Of a stretch of DNA of 64,000 nt, positions 12,330 to 24,545 are shown one piece after another. The notes beneath the pieces were generated by a model. The model had not been told where the DNA came from, did no database searches, and was given only the letters and a program-made list of their open reading frames with translations. A program made the position numbers and the translations under genes. Origin of the DNA: Tubulanus polymorphus (lineage: Eukaryota > Nemertea > Palaeonemertea > Tubulaniformes > Tubulanidae); NCBI RefSeq assembly GCF_964204645.1, contig NC_134026.1, positions 14,100,450 to 14,164,449 of the forward strand. The letters are read 5' to 3'. Within the stretch, counting starts at the first letter, position 1; each line of letters starts with the position of its first letter.

Positions 12330-13768
12330 ACTCGTCAAGAAGGGGTATAACTATCGGAGTTCCCCAAGGTTCTATTCTCGGTCCTCTTTTATATCTATTA
12401 TTCATAAATGATTGTGTCAATGCTTCAAAAATTCTTGACTTCACCCTTTTTGCAGATGACACAACATGCTTCGCTTATTCAAAAGATCATAAGATATTCC
12501 AACTGATAAACAATGAACTCATCAAACTTCGAATGTGGTTTCAAGTTAATAAATTGTCTCTTAACCTTGAAAAATGTTATTTTATGATTTTCGGAAATTT
12601 CAAGGGTACCCCTTGTGCCATAAAAATTGGAAATGTGCCAATAAAGCAATTTCATTCCACAAAATTTCTTGGTTTATATATTGATAGTAAACTGACGTGG
12701 TCTGACCACATATCATTTGTCTGTAAAAAGATCTTTCGTAGTATTGGTGTTTTGAATAGAGTTAAAAGACGATTGCCAGTTTTAGTGATGAAAACCTTAT
12801 ACTATAGTTTTGTTTACCCGTATCTCCAATACTGCAATTTTATCTGAGGCAATAACTACGAATCGAGAATCAGGCCAATAATCCTACTTCAAAAGCGTGC
12901 GATCAGGGTTATATCGAAGGTTACCTTCTTTGACCATACAGCCCCCATCTTCAAAAACTTAGGTATCCTTACTTTTCGAGCAATGACGAAATTTCAATTG
13001 TGCTTTTTCATATTTAAATATAAGGATTCACTACTGCCTAACTCGTTTTCAGATTATTAGGGTTTTCTGACTTTCGTCGAAAACCCTCTTGAAGTTCTGT
13101 TGATTATTATTATTATATATTTTCCGCCGATTTCGTCAAATAAAATTCATCTTCATTCAGATTCGGCAACTGACAGCTTCGAAATGAAATGTATAAATTG
13201 ATACTGTAATAACGGTCTCTTTGATCCAACAGATTGTCTGAATGTACTTTCCATCCTATTTGAAACTTAAAATTACTTATTAGGTTACTGTAAATAAAGA
13301 ATTGAATTGAATTGTTAGACAACAAGCACCGGCGAAATAACAGTTTGTGACGTCATTTAGTAAGTAAATAAAGGAGGGCTCCGAGAATTTCCAAATCACG
13401 GGGACTATACTGGGGTTAGACCATTCAACTAAAAAGAGGATTGCTCCGATAATATCCAAATCATCTCATTTTATTTTTTCCATCGAATACCCGGTAATTA
13501 ATTTTACCTTTCGATCACATGCATCCAGAAAAAACCCGTTATCGCTGCTTTGCAGCTATATTTTTTCATTAAATTCCGACTTTCACCATCATCATACCCG
13601 AAACCATCATGCATTCAAAGTAAAACAATTTAGAACCAATCGAAAGAAATTTTCATTAGAAGTATCAGCCCCTCTAACTTGGAATAACTTACCTTACTCA
13701 CTGAAGATCATTGGATCAGTATCCCCTCCGGTTTTTAAACGTGCTCTCAAACAGTATCTTCTCAATTA
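12330..13768 (+). pseudogene. LINE reverse transcriptase C-terminal half, split by a transposon
   Basis: The first part contains GVPQGSILGPLLY followed by the catalytic FADD. A long segment to 12,845 follows with the usual post-RT LGLYIDSKLTWSDHI block. A stop at 12,845-12,847 interrupts the frame, which then continues to about 13,058. After the inserted transposon the same family pattern resumes near 13,560 with SAPLTWNNLPYSLK and ends at 13,768. The first and last pieces are thus one ancestral reading frame. It is non-functional: the 5' part is missing, and it contains a stop and an insertion. Confidence 0.8.
13059..13557 (+). mobile_element. 499-bp copy of the hairpin-ended transposon family
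   Basis: One end is the imperfect hairpin AGGGTTTTCTGA...CGAAAACCCT, followed by an (ATT)n stretch. The other end is AACCCGTTATCGCTGC then TTTGCAGCT. Both ends match the 4.7-kb element at 32,011-36,722 in reverse orientation. It lies inside the LINE reverse-transcriptase frame, which resumes directly after it. It carries no gene. Around 13,290-13,310 it has an internal piece with a TTGAA-repeat tail like a LINE 3' end. Confidence 0.75.
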
Positions 13769-14437
13769 ATGTTTCGATAACCTTGCCAGTCTCTGCCATC
13801 TGGCACTTAAATATTTTCAGTGTGAATGTGGTGTGAAAGAGAGTGTGATTGGGTGTACGAGGGTGGCATGAATATCATATAAACCTTAACAGGTTTCTTC
13901 ATGTTTTCCTCCATCTTGAATTTTTGTATTTGTATTACTTTGTACGATTATTATAATTCAAAATGGAAAAATAAAATAATAATAAAATAATGAAATAATG
14001 ATATTGGTGGGATTCAAGGTCATTGCTTATTGTAAATGGCCACCAGGGGCGTTGAATAATATAAAAACTTAGAATTTCTATATCATACTTGTACCCTTGC
14101 ATATTTTGTTACCACAATTAATTGCAAAGTTTTAGCTCATGACATTTTCTATGATCGTGGTGAGTTTTAAGGACATAAGTTGTTCTATATGGTCTCCAGG
14201 GGGTGTTGAATGGAAGAATAATTTGGTATTTCCTTATTATACTGATACCTAGGCATATTTTGTTACCATGTTCAATTGCAAAGTTGTAACTCATGACATG
14301 TTCTATGATTGTGGTGAGATTCAAGGTCATTGGTTTTTGTATATGGTCACCAGTGGGCGTTGAATATTGAAATTGTTAGATTGTTGAGCATTTGAAACCG
14401 TTTCCCAAGTAGGCATGGCATCCCTGGACCCCTAGTT

Positions 14438-15105
14438 TTATTCAATACCCCCAATAAGATTTAGATACAGTCTGTAATATTAATGTGCGAATACTCATTG
14501 CTCCAATTTTGATGATTACATTTTATATGCAACTAACGACGAATAGACAATTCATACGGTTGGTTTTATTCTTAATTGGTAACGGTTTAATGCAAATACA
14601 TACGAGTCATAAGTACAAGATGTGCAAACATGCCTAACAAGGACCATTATGTTTGGAGGGTTTCCTATTGTGTCTCTATATAACTTATTTATTATGCTAC
14701 GTTTGGTAGGAAATACGAAATATTTAACCATTTTCATGTTTTATAAATTCAACCTTTAATTATGTCCTGAGACGTGAGTGTGCTTACCAGAGCGAATAAT
14801 ACGCACTTGATTAAATACAGAGACCGGACTCTATAGTGACAACACAAATTTAACCGTTCGTAACACATGTATTACAGTTTGCATTTTCTATTTCTGTTAG
14901 AGACAAATGATTATGAACACCATGGATGAAAAAAAAAGAAAGATGACTAACGCATAAAAGAACTCAAATTTGTCATGCTTGTTTTTTAAGGAATTTCGGG
15001 TTCATCACTCAGAAGAAAGCAAATGTCCCTGGGAAATTGGTACAATGATTTGTCCCTGTGAAAAATGTTCATGTCCCTGAGATGATATCTGTAGGGTTGG
15101 CAGAT
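14438..15105. other. No recognisable feature
   Basis: Short AT-rich sequence upstream of the CNNM exon. No supported frame, repeat or RNA gene was seen. Confidence 0.4.
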
Positions 15106-15284
15106 CTGACAATGTTCCATTATATTGCCGTACCTACGCATGTTTTGTAGCACAATCAGCTGCAAATTTTTTTTTGGAGCTCATATGATTAGTGTGTTAA
15201 TTCACCGGGGGGTGTTGAATATTGAATTATCAGATTGTCAAGCATTTCATTAATTTGGAATGGTATCCCTGGACCCTAGTTTAA
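15106..15284 (+). repeat. Degraded 3' fragment of the 154-bp-unit repeat
   Basis: A diverged remnant with the unit pattern (CATTATATTG...GTACCTACGCAT, GGGTGTTGAATATTGAA) and the 3' end GGTATCCCTGGACCCTAGTTT. It lies just upstream of the CNNM exon. Confidence 0.65.
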
Positions 15285-15476
15285 TGTTTTGACCTGTTTT
15301 GAGGTTTGGGAATTTTTTAATGCGCCTACAAAATATCACCATTTTCAAACAACACTTAAATATGTACACCAATCCTTATAAGCAGGACCCTTAGTCCTCC
15401 AGTTGTTTCTTCCACTGAGCCTCCTTTTAACTTATTAATGTAATATCAATATTTACCTAATTGATTTTTTTTTCAG

Positions 15477-15722
15477 CTGTTGAACCATTCAAAGCAGAGA
15501 TGATATCTGAAGTAGTGTTGCAGCGTTTGCTACGTCAAAATATAATTTTGAGCTTACGCTATGAAGATAAAGACCCTGACCATAATATAATATTTGAACG
15601 GGGTAAACCATGTGATTATTTTGTACTTGTACTACAAGGTCGTGTCTCGGTTATTGTTGGTAAGGAAAACCTTATGTTTGAAGGTGGACCATTCACATTC
15701 TTCGGATTACAGGCTCTTCAAT
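15477..15722 (+). CDS. CNNM metal-transporter family, exon encoding part of the cyclic-nucleotide-binding-like domain
   Basis: A TTTTTTTTTCAG acceptor and a GTAAGTGC donor bound this 246-bp exon, with phase 1 at both ends. The translation includes a hydrophobic LVLQGRVSVIVGKENL block followed by GGPFTFFGLQAL. This is the pattern of the C-terminal cNMP-binding homology domain of CNNM (ancient conserved domain) proteins. These are membrane proteins of magnesium or divalent-metal transport, and this domain dimerises on the cytosolic side. The exon joins in phase to the one at 21,234. Earlier exons for the DUF21 membrane part and CBS pair should lie upstream, but none could be identified here. 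Which paralogue it is cannot be told. Confidence 0.85.
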
Positions 15723-16188
15723 GTAAGTGCAATGTTTTTAGTTACTAAGCATACAGATTATACAGATTCATATGATGCTTGAAGGATTACTATATTCCCG
15801 ACAAATTCATTGGGGATATTGTTTTCGCTGTGGTACATTGTTGTGCCTCAATGACCTTTGAATCTTTAGGTTTTTGTAAAACATGGGTGTTTGGTGGCAT
15901 GAACATGAACCTATTTAGTTTAAATTGCATTCAAGATCGCTGGTAAGCAGCCATCTTGGATTCCAAAAAAGTATATTTTGGGCTCTAAATGTGTCAGTAC
16001 TTTTGAGAATTGATATTTCACATAGATCTGGTCCTTTCAGGACTATTTCAAGTCAGGTGGTTTGATAAGACTGACATTTTCAGCTCCAATAGTTTAGTGA
16101 TAAACAGGGTAAAAAAAATTTGGGGGAATTTCGTGGGAACCCTGTTGATAACGCTTTGTTGCTTATTAATGAAAATTATAATGCATAC

Positions 16189-17335
16189 CTGAAGACCCAT
16201 TATTTGGAGAAGTTCATTTTGAATAACTGGTGACATGTACCGCTTCCCTGCTTTATTGATCCAATCGCTGAGTAACGAGTCATCCTCAGACCGGAGTTTA
16301 AGCAACTGAAAAAAGTTCTAAAAAACTGAAAAAGAGTCTATCTCTTCATGATCTCTCAGAGCTTCTGCTCGACGTGCCAAGTCCTTAAGCGTGGGACAAT
16401 TTTCAAAAGACAATGTCTCCTATCTTTCTTGTTCTGAAAATACAAAGCAGCAGGCATATATGAAATATTGTTTTCTCTTCAAAATTAAAGTGTACTGGCA
16501 CAACTTGGAGATTTGGAGTCAAAGTACCAATCATGGTAGATGCCTGGACCATGACCGACTGAGTCATTTAATTACATTGGAAAAAAATCAAATGAAGGAC
16601 AAACCTGGCCATTCTAATGTGCAATCATTTCTCCTACATTCTGGTTCTTTTGCCTCTGCCTTCCAATGAAAATTTGTATGCCTCTCTGCGAATCAATCCT
16701 GTTGTGTTTTGTCATAGATCCAGATACCTCATTCCAGTTGTTGTAACCTCTCGTAATGAAAGCAGTGTCGAATCTCTTGTTCTGCACTAATTTATCGGAG
16801 GAGAAAACTGACCTACAATAAATACAAAGGACATGGTCCTTCTCTTCATTGTAGGTGAGCCATTCATATTGACCGAAGTACTCCTGCTTACAGCGAGCTA
16901 GGCAAACAGTTGTACAACCATATGCCCCGTTCGGAAATGCATAATCCCTTTTTGGTCTATGTCTACTTACATCTGAAAATCAGGAAAAATTCAATCAATC
17001 AAAACTACAGTTATGAGTATATTATAATAAAAACAAACCTTACATCGCTGCTGTATAATTCTAAGCTTCATGGGACCCATCAGAGAGTGGGAACATTGCC
17101 ATCATTATTCATATTTCACAAATACATTGGAATTTGTTTCACTCTTCACCCTTCCATAACCAAGATTAATCTTTAAATATCTATGCTAAATACAAGTGCA
17201 AAAGGACATACCAGGTTCTACAGACGGTGGATCAACATAATTAGGCGCTCTTAGTTGAATCTCATCTAGTACTGGCTCATCGTCGATGGCTGCTTGCTGA
17301 ATCTCATCTAGTACTGACTCATCGTTGATTCAAAT
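16189..17335 (-). pseudogene. TTF-type zinc finger / DUF4371 (hAT-related) gene remnant
   Basis: Minus strand. A piece at about 17,335-17,212 encodes two tandem copies of a DE-VLDEIQ motif and ends in a GTATGT donor. It joins in phase to an exon starting at 16,972 (TTTTCAG acceptor) with KRDYAFPNGAYG and EYFGQYEWLTYNEEKDHVLC, the TTF zinc-finger pattern (W-L-x-Y, C-x2-C). Further on are LKDLARRAEALRDHEE (about 16,390-16,336) and RSEDDSLLSDWINKAGKRYM (exon 16,305-16,189, GTATGC donor), which match the start of DUF4371. These proteins are hAT-like transposases or domesticated ZMYM-type relatives. Frame breaks between about 16,640 and 16,400 and a stop near 16,320 indicate decay. The catalytic C-terminal part was not found. 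Confidence 0.7.
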
Positions 17336-18394
17336 TCAAAATTGACCGTTAAAAATGACCTTTTCAACATTAATCAGGTGGAAATGGCCATTTTTTAGAT
17401 AATTTAAGTGCCCTTTCAAACATTACACCCCGAGCCTGCCATTTTTAACATTTAAAACAAAAGTGCCCTTTTTAAGAATTCTTTAGGCCCACATAAATTT
17501 AACTCGCACAAAATGTGCCCTTTTAAAAAAATACGACCCGATTTAAGTGCCCCTTTTAATCATTATACCCCACACGACAAGTGCCCTTTTCATAAGGCCT
17601 AAATTCATTAGTAAGTCTGTTACACGAATCGACACACTAGACTACAACTACACACAATCACATTTTGATTTTTTTGTGTGCACCTAAACAGGCTTCAAAT
17701 AGTATAGCATCGCTTGGCTTCAGACTCCAAGGCTTCTGCTGCTCTCTCACCCTCCATTGGCGGGCTGGCATGATTAATTTCTAACATTACATGCGTGATT
17801 ATGGTGATTAAACGACAAAATAATTCATTTTCGGAATATTTTTCTGTGAAACCCTAACCTGGAAGTAAACAATGCGATCCTATTTAGTGATTGAATTGTA
17901 GACTGGTCGCCTGTCCAATTCTGCCCCACCTGTATTCGCAGTCAGAATAGCTGAAGTAGACCGTCTACCTGAATCGCAGAACTCGAAACCGGTACGATAC
18001 GATAGTGGTCAGCGGTGTCGAATCCCACGAAAGGCAACATCGCATGGCGAATGTATTCACGGAACGATCACGAGTGACTCAGTACATATTTCTCGAACCC
18101 CCCTTAGTTTTTTTTTATGGATTTAGACGTTTTAGGTACCTTCTAAAATTCGTCAAAAACATTTTTTGTCCGACAAATGTCAGATCGTCAGACCCCTTGC
18201 TACGCGCCTGAAGTATCGTAGGATTTTTTGGTGGTACGGTGAAATTGAATTTGATATCTCAATTTCTTTGAATTCTTTCTCCAATGAGATTTTTGATGAA
18301 TTCTAAAAATCTATAGAACTAACGAAAGAGTTCTGCCATTGTTTGTGATCGAGTCTCGCTCCAAAAAGAGCGCAGTAGCCCATTCTCGTTGTAA

Positions 18395-18605
18395 CTAATT
18401 CGATTTAGCCGATTTAATCCTGCTCTGTAGCAGGATTAGATTTTCGGGTTAGACTTATTCGAATTACCGTTAACTCATTTTTTTGTGAAACGACCATTGA
18501 AAATTAACCTCAAAATTATAATTTGGATTAGCAAACTAACCCAAATTAGAGGCTTTTAGAGGCTCTAACCCAAATTAGAATCTCCGTTTGTGAAACCGGG
18601 CCATG
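18395..18605. repeat. MITE remnant sharing the GTGAAACCGG end
   Basis: The segment ends CGTTTGTGAAACCGGGCC, like the 886-bp MITE at 10.3 kb. It contains repeated TAACCCAAATTAGA/TCTAATCC motifs in inverted order. Only part of an element is visible. Confidence 0.5.
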
Positions 18606-19206
18606 GCCTCTTTTCTGGAATCAACCTGCACTCTTAGAAATTTGACATGTACCCTTATACATACAAAACAAACAAACATTTGAAAAATAATCTGAGTTCA
18701 TGGTTAATAATACTAAGATTCATGCACTTCCTTGTCCCTAATCTGCGTGGGTGATTGGATTGATTGTATCAATAAATGACCAGCATGGTCACATACTGGA
18801 CGTATCGGCCCCACTCCGCGCGGTTCCGCCACCGTGCGGGATTTACGCGAAGCAGCAAAAACAAACATGGCTACTCTCTCAATTTTCAATGATAGAAATC
18901 GTGTGTGCATTTCAATTATTTCGGCTGTTAGGGTTTTAAGGCACAATATAAGTTGATGATGTGATATGGCGATGTTAATTAATGATAATTCCGCAGTGAA
19001 GCTAGTCACGAATGGTGCCGATCGAGTGTACAGCTGCCAAAAACACTGAAATGTGCATAGTTGCGTAACTATTTGCAGTGAATTGCAGACGAAACATGAC
19101 TCCTTAACGGCCGTTTAAAAAAAAATTATACCAATCGCAATTGTAAAATAAAAATAAGATAAAAGCTAAGTTAAAATTCTGGCTATTTCTAAAATGTTAT
19201 TACTAA

Positions 19207-20783
19207 TTTTTAGCCCACTTGGGACTTTAGTCCCAGCGGGCTATTGCGTTCACTTTTCGTCCGTCGTCCGTCCGTCCGTCCGTAGACGGAATCCAGTTAT
19301 TATGGGAAGTTTTAAAGACGCTTCAATGTAACGTCTTGATATTTGGGTTACACATGTATCTACCCTAGACACATCTTCAGCCCTAAAACTGGCCCTGTCA
19401 GAATCAAGATGGCCGACTGGCAGCCATTGTTGTTCGCCAAAATCAGCACTTTTTACACATTTTTGAATTTTTTGGCGGAAATTTTGAAGACGCTTTGATC
19501 AATTACCTTGATCTTTCGGACATATGTGAATCCCCCCAGGGCCCATCAACATAACAAAAATTGGGTCGGTCGGACTCAAGATGGCCGTCCTATGACCTTT
19601 TTAGTGCCCAAAAATGTTAATTTTGGCCCGAATTCTGAGTCTGTAGCTTCCTACTGGTTTGCCATTTCTCATTACAATTTGTGATGGGTGTTCTTTGGAA
19701 AGGGATGTTTTATACCTGAGACAGGTATTTTTCATCAGCCAATTATGACGCAATTGGCGGCCATCTTGGTGTAACCAGTACTCATTCGTAAGTGGGAAAA
19801 AGTTTTTCCACATTATATTGATACCTAAGCGTATTTTGCTACCACAATCAATTAGAAAGTTGTAGCTCATAACGTGTTCTATGATTGTGGTGAGTTTCAA
19901 GGTAATTGGATTTCGTATATGGCCACCAGGGGGCGTTGAATAATACAATATCTTAGCATTTCTTTATTATATTCGTACCTATGACTATTTTGTGACCACA
20001 ATCAATTGGAAAGTTGTAGCTCATGACATCATCTATGATTGTTGCGAGTTTTAAGGACATAAGTTTTTCTATATGGTCACCAGGGGGCGTTGAATAGTAG
20101 AATAACTTAGTATTTCCTTATTATATTGGTACCTAGGCATATTTTGTTACCATGATCAATTGCAAAGTTGTAGTTCATGACATGTTCTATGATTGTGGTG
20201 AGTCTCGAGGTCATTGGGTTTTGAATATGGTCACCAGGGGGCGTTGAATAGTAGAATGACTTAGTATTTCCTTATTATATTGGTACCTAGGCATATTTTG
20301 TTACCATGAACAATTGCAAAGTTGTAGTTCATGACATGTTCTATGATTGTGGTGAGTCTCGAGGTCATTGGGTTTTGAATATGGTCACCAGGGGGCGTTG
20401 AATAGTAGAATGACTTAGTATTTCCTTATTATATTGGTACCTAGGCATATTTTGTTACCATGATCAATTGCAAAGTTGTAGTTCATGACATGTTCTATGA
20501 TTGTGGTGAGTTTCGAGGTCATTGGGTTTTGAATATGGTCACCAGGGGGCGTTGAATAGTAGAATGACTTAGTATTTCCATATTAAATTGGTAACGAGGC
20601 ATATTTTGTTATCACAATCAATTACAAAATCGTAGCTGCTGACATGTTCTATGATTGTGGTGAGTTTTAAGGTCATTGGTTTTTGTAAATGGTCACCAGG
20701 GGACGTTGAATATTGAAATTGTTAGATTGTTGAGCATTTGAAACCATTTCCCAAGTGGGCATGGTGTCCCTGGACCCCTAGTT
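19207..20783 (+). mobile_element. 154-bp-unit transposon-like repeat, complete copy 4
   Basis: Reference copy in this window. The 5' end is TTTTTAGCCCACTTGGGACT with a stem-loop (TAGCCC...GGGCTA) and a CGTCCGTCCGT run. The middle is unique sequence. The 3' half is six tandem units of about 154 bp whose GGCGTTGAATA blocks fall near 19,931, 20,085, 20,238, 20,392, 20,546 and 20,701. The 3' end ...CCCAAGTGGGCATGG...CTAGTT contains the inverse of the 5' GCCCACTTGGG, so the ends form subterminal inverted repeats. No protein is encoded. It fits a non-autonomous DNA transposon; the superfamily is unknown. Confidence 0.8.
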
Positions 20784-21233
20784 AGTCAGTGCGGAACGTT
20801 TAGTTTTCCAACAATGATGAGGGGTGGTAGGTAGTCATGCAATTCAAGTCATCATTTATTACACGTTACTTCCGTGTTGTTGAAAATCTCGCGAGTCCTG
20901 GACCAAACCCCATTGAACAATGTGATCTGTGTGCTGGCCACAAATGCACACAGATCACACTACACTACCCATTACAAACTCCAGTACCCACAGCTTTCAT
21001 ATATCCATCCAAATATTTAGAGTGTGTTTCTTCCTGGTTATAGCCTTTCATTGACAGTTAGATATGACTAAGATATGACATGTAAGCTTTTAACAGTATG
21101 AAATATGAATCGATCAGATGGTCATCTTATTTTCTTTGTTTATTTGTTATGAAATACTTATGAGTACATGTACATGTATATGTTTTCAGTAAGAGAATAA
21201 TCTTATGTCTTATAATGTCTTCCACAATTTCAG

Positions 21234-21700
21234 CACTTCCTTCTCCATTGGCTCGAGCGAATAGTTGTAGTAGTATATCAAGTCTAGGACCCGGGTTCTA
21301 CGCCAAACAACCAACATATACACCAGATTTTACAGTCAAAGCTTTGAGTGATGTGCAGTATATGAAAATAAAGCGGGCTCATTATATCGCAGCGCGGAAA
21401 GCTACACTCATGGAACGAAGCTCTAAAAACAATGAATATGACCCCTTTTCAAAGGAATGGGCTAAAGTGAGTTCTATGCAGCACCACTGTGGAAGTGTTG
21501 ATGGTCATTCAGAAACTGGAGACCGTAACCGTAGTGAAAGCTTCACACCATCCGTTGATTTCAATATATCCATGACACGAGATGATGATAAAGAGGAGAC
21601 AGGAAGTGTCACGTCTGAATCGAATATGCTCACTGATAGATATATCAAAGATTCTGGGCTAGATGGCAATAGAACTGAAGAAGACTCAGTGCAACTTTGA
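21234..21700 (+). CDS. CNNM metal-transporter family, last exon
   Basis: The exon follows a CCACAATTTCAG acceptor in phase 1 and ends at a TGA (21,698-21,700). After a Ser/Pro linker it encodes YTPDFTVKALSDVQYMKIKR, the conserved segment that follows the cNMP-binding-like domain in CNNM proteins. A Ser/Asp/Glu-rich tail of about 110 residues follows. Phase and content fit direct joining to the exon ending at 15,722. The tail is longer than the conserved segment needs and looks disordered. The frame is intact, so this is probably a live host gene. Confidence 0.85.
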
Positions 21701-22052
21701 CCAATTTTTAAAAAGACGTTAGCATATATGGTTGTTTTAATTTAAATTAGATATCAGGACCTAGTGCCACACTTCTAGTTTGAAATTGTTTTCCTATTTT
21801 AAAACAATGGAAATGAACTTATTTTATCTAGAGTCATTTTTTTAGATACAAACTAGACATATGGATCCAGTTGCATTAATGCAGGTGTCATTGAAATTCC
21901 TGTCATCCCCTGCATAGGCATTCAACAGTAATGCGATTCTTTCTATCATAACTTGACATCGTATATCTTTCGTTCTGATTGTTCACCGGATCGAATGAGA
22001 CCCAGATTACTCACGTTTTAAGTTCACTTCATTTTGAAACTCAGTTGAATGT
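21701..22052 (+). other. CNNM 3' untranslated region and flank
   Basis: AT-rich sequence after the CNNM stop codon. No clear canonical poly(A) signal was identified, and no further gene was seen. Confidence 0.4.
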
Positions 22053-22640
22053 TACACGGATCTTCAGCCCAAAAACTGGCCCTGTCAGAATCAAGATGGC
22101 CGACTGACAGCCATTGTTGTTCATCAAAATCAACACTTTTTACACATTTTTGAACTTTTTGAGGGAAATTTTGAAGACGCTTTTATAAATTACCTTCATC
22201 TTATATATATATTAGAATCCCCAAAGGGTCCATCAGCATAAGAAAAATTGCGTCGATCGGACTCAAGATGGCCTTCCTATGACCTTTTTAATGCCCAAAA
22301 TGTCAATTTTGGCCCATATTCCGAGTCCTGCAGCTTCTTCCTGGTTTGCCATTTCTCATTGCAATTTATAATGGGTATTCTTTGGAAAGGGATGGTTTAG
22401 ACCAGAGACAGGTATTTTTGATCAGCCAATTATGACGCAATTGGCGTCATCAGTACTCATTTGTAGGTGGAAAAAGTTTTTCCACATTATATTGATACCT
22501 GAGCATATTGTGTTACCACAGTCAATTGCAAAATTGTAGCTCATGACATCGTCTATGATTGTGGTGAAGTTAAGGACATTAGTTATTCTATATAGTCACA
22601 AGGGGGCGTTGAATAGTAGAATATTTGATTGGTACCTAGG
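22053..22640 (+). repeat. 154-bp-unit repeat, truncated copy 5
   Basis: It matches the repeat from ATCTTCAGCCCAAAAACTGG through a single tandem unit ending CAAGGGGGCGTTGAATAG. Both family ends are missing, and it is clearly diverged from copy 4. Confidence 0.75.
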
Positions 22641-23207
22641 CTGATTTGGAAAGCAACTGAGATGTCTCACACCTAACAACAATTAACAGCAATAGAAATT
22701 AGGGAAACAATGTTGCTCACACATATTGAAAAATGTCAAATGAATGTTGAATTCCTCAGGTCATGCTATTTTGGCATATTTGAATGATCCCTGAATGCCT
22801 TTTAAAGGGATATCATCATTTGTTGAACATTAGTAGTATTTCTGTAGTAGACAACCTTTGTGAAATACTGTTGAATTCTTGACTGAATTACTGTTGAATT
22901 CCTGAAAAACCCGAAAGTTAAAAGCCTATGCAGGAGGGTGACAAGAATTTCAATGATGGCTGCATAAATTTGAACTTACACATTTGCATTGCAGTATCTA
23001 TGTAATTTCTATATACATCGAAAAGTATCACTGTATGAATCATAGGATTGATTGTTAGAGTTTTATGTAATCATGAAGTAGATGTGATAATGTTAAGTTG
23101 TCGATTGAAAAACCTCAATGATATAGTTGTCGAGCCCACCGAAATAAATGAAAATATCTGAAAGTTGTGTTTGTATGACTTAGCAATGCAGAAGTCATGA
23201 CAAAAGG

Positions 23208-24422
23208 TTAAAGGGGTCATGAAGTTGTTTTTGAGATATGGCTAAAAGTATTTTTTATCATCAGTTGTGACCTATTGATTGATTTAGTGGTCAAGAAATT
23301 AATTTTTAATTCTTCAGTTAGTGTTAAAACAAGACTTTTAATCGGCCGCGCTGATTCCTTTGCAACCTGAAAGTGTGACATCATTCAACCAAAACAACAT
23401 GGTGTAGTGTATAGAAACAAACTGCGATTAAAGTGCAAAATAGTGACTCAAATACATCAGATTCCAATCAAACGTCTGGAGTTAAGGAAGCCAACAGTTG
23501 TTATTAATAGACAGTCAAAATCATTCCATTTAATTTGGACCTGACGCCTCAGAACGAAGCAATTTATGACTATAGTACAGCATATTTCTACGCCGTGGAG
23601 TAGCGAGCATTCATCATCAATTAAGTCATTCCCTCTCTGTAAAAACCACACGGAGGGGATGACTGATATAGACATCGCAGATATTTCTGTGGGCAGAGAA
23701 AGTTTTATCCAGTACTGGACCATAAAAGCGTCCTGAAACCGTAAACTTGTTCGTGAATCCCAGCCCAGCCTGCGCGATCCCGTGTAAAAGTAATGTGTGC
23801 TGCATACATACAGTCATTATGTTGTACATACTACAGCGATGTGGGTCACTGGGGAAAGCCAGTACTATATGCAGTGGAAAGCGCATATCTCTTACTAGGT
23901 ATTGAATTTGCAAATCACGTCACTTGGCAGAATAAAAGGCTCTCGGATAATAAAAACATAAGTTTTGTGTATCCAAGATTATGTGTGCTGTAATATTTGC
24001 AAGAATCCTTCTCTAAAGTGTGAAGCTAGTTTACACATATGGCGGGTGTTTTCGCCCTTACGGTCCATCATCTTAGGGCCAAATCTTTGGTTTTGGCCAC
24101 TAAGATTTGTTGCTGCCTTTGTGGGAACAGTTCATAGCTTCACACAGCAAAGGCATTTCAAAAGACGGTAAAATTAGCGCAATATTCAACGAAACTGAGC
24201 ATTGTATTTTAACGCTTCTGAGTGTCCTGCAGGCGATGTGTTCTCAAAATGACATCACCGCGCAAACGCGAGCGTCCTGTTGCTACGGGCTTTTCTCGAG
24301 TTTGGATAAAGATATTAAAAAAATTTTTCCACGAGAATACTATAGATGCATACGGTGCATGTTTTATACAAAAAAATTAATTTTTTAAAATTTTATTCAA
24401 AACCTCTTCATGACCCCTTTAA
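23208..24422. mobile_element. TTAA-flanked 1.2-kb MITE
   Basis: Terminal inverted repeats AGGGGTCATGAAG...CTTCATGACCCCT (starts 23,212, ends 24,418) sit between TTAA on each side (23,208-23,211 and 24,419-24,422). TTAA duplication is the hallmark of piggyBac and Kolobok transposons. The inner frames show no transposase features, so it is non-autonomous. Confidence 0.8.
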
Positions 24423-24465
24423 CTGTCATTTCTACCCTGCCAAAGGGCTATTCTATTTAAGTTTT

Positions 24466-24545
24466 AATCCACCTGGGACTGGTGCAGACGGGCTATTGCA
24501 TTCACTGTTCATACGCTCATACGTCCATATCCAGTTATTTTAGTC
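24466..24545 (+). repeat. 5' fragment of the 154-bp-unit repeat
   Basis: CCACCTGGGACTGGTGCAGA...CGGGCTATTGCATTCACTG...ATCCAGTTATTTTAG is a diverged copy of the family's first 80 bp. Confidence 0.55.

Larger units (their letters stand above)
12303..13996 (+). mobile_element. 5'-truncated LINE inserted in repeat copy 3
   Basis: This plus-strand retrotransposon fragment starts in the middle of the reverse transcriptase and ends in an A-rich tail with AATAATAATAAAATAATG. The flanking repeat resumes at once (ATATTGGTGGGATTC). It is itself interrupted by a 499-bp transposon at 13,059-13,557. Confidence 0.75.
10016..14437 (+). repeat. 154-bp-unit repeat, copy 3, split by three insertions
   Basis: Four segments of one repeat copy can be laid end to end: about 10,016-10,315, 11,202-11,372, 12,220-12,302 and 13,997-14,437. 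The breaks hold a TIR-bearing MITE (10,316-11,201), a second short element (11,373-12,220) and a LINE (12,303-13,996). It starts with AGCCCACTTGGGACTTTAAT and ends with CCCCTAGTT. The segments are more diverged than copy 4, so this is an older copy. Confidence 0.75.
15723..21233 (+). other. CNNM intron filled with mobile DNA
   Basis: Intron of 5.5 kb between two phase-1 exons. It contains an antisense TTF/DUF4371 gene remnant (16,189-17,335), a stretch of AGTGCCCTTTT-like short repeats (17,390-17,600), a MITE remnant (18,395-18,605) and a complete 154-bp-unit repeat (19,207-20,783). No other CNNM exon is required for phase. Confidence 0.7.

Noticed and set aside
18713-19009. 98-codon minus-strand frame with a GC-rich core
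   Set aside because: No family resemblance and no consistent splice context; could be a chance frame in a small GC-rich patch.
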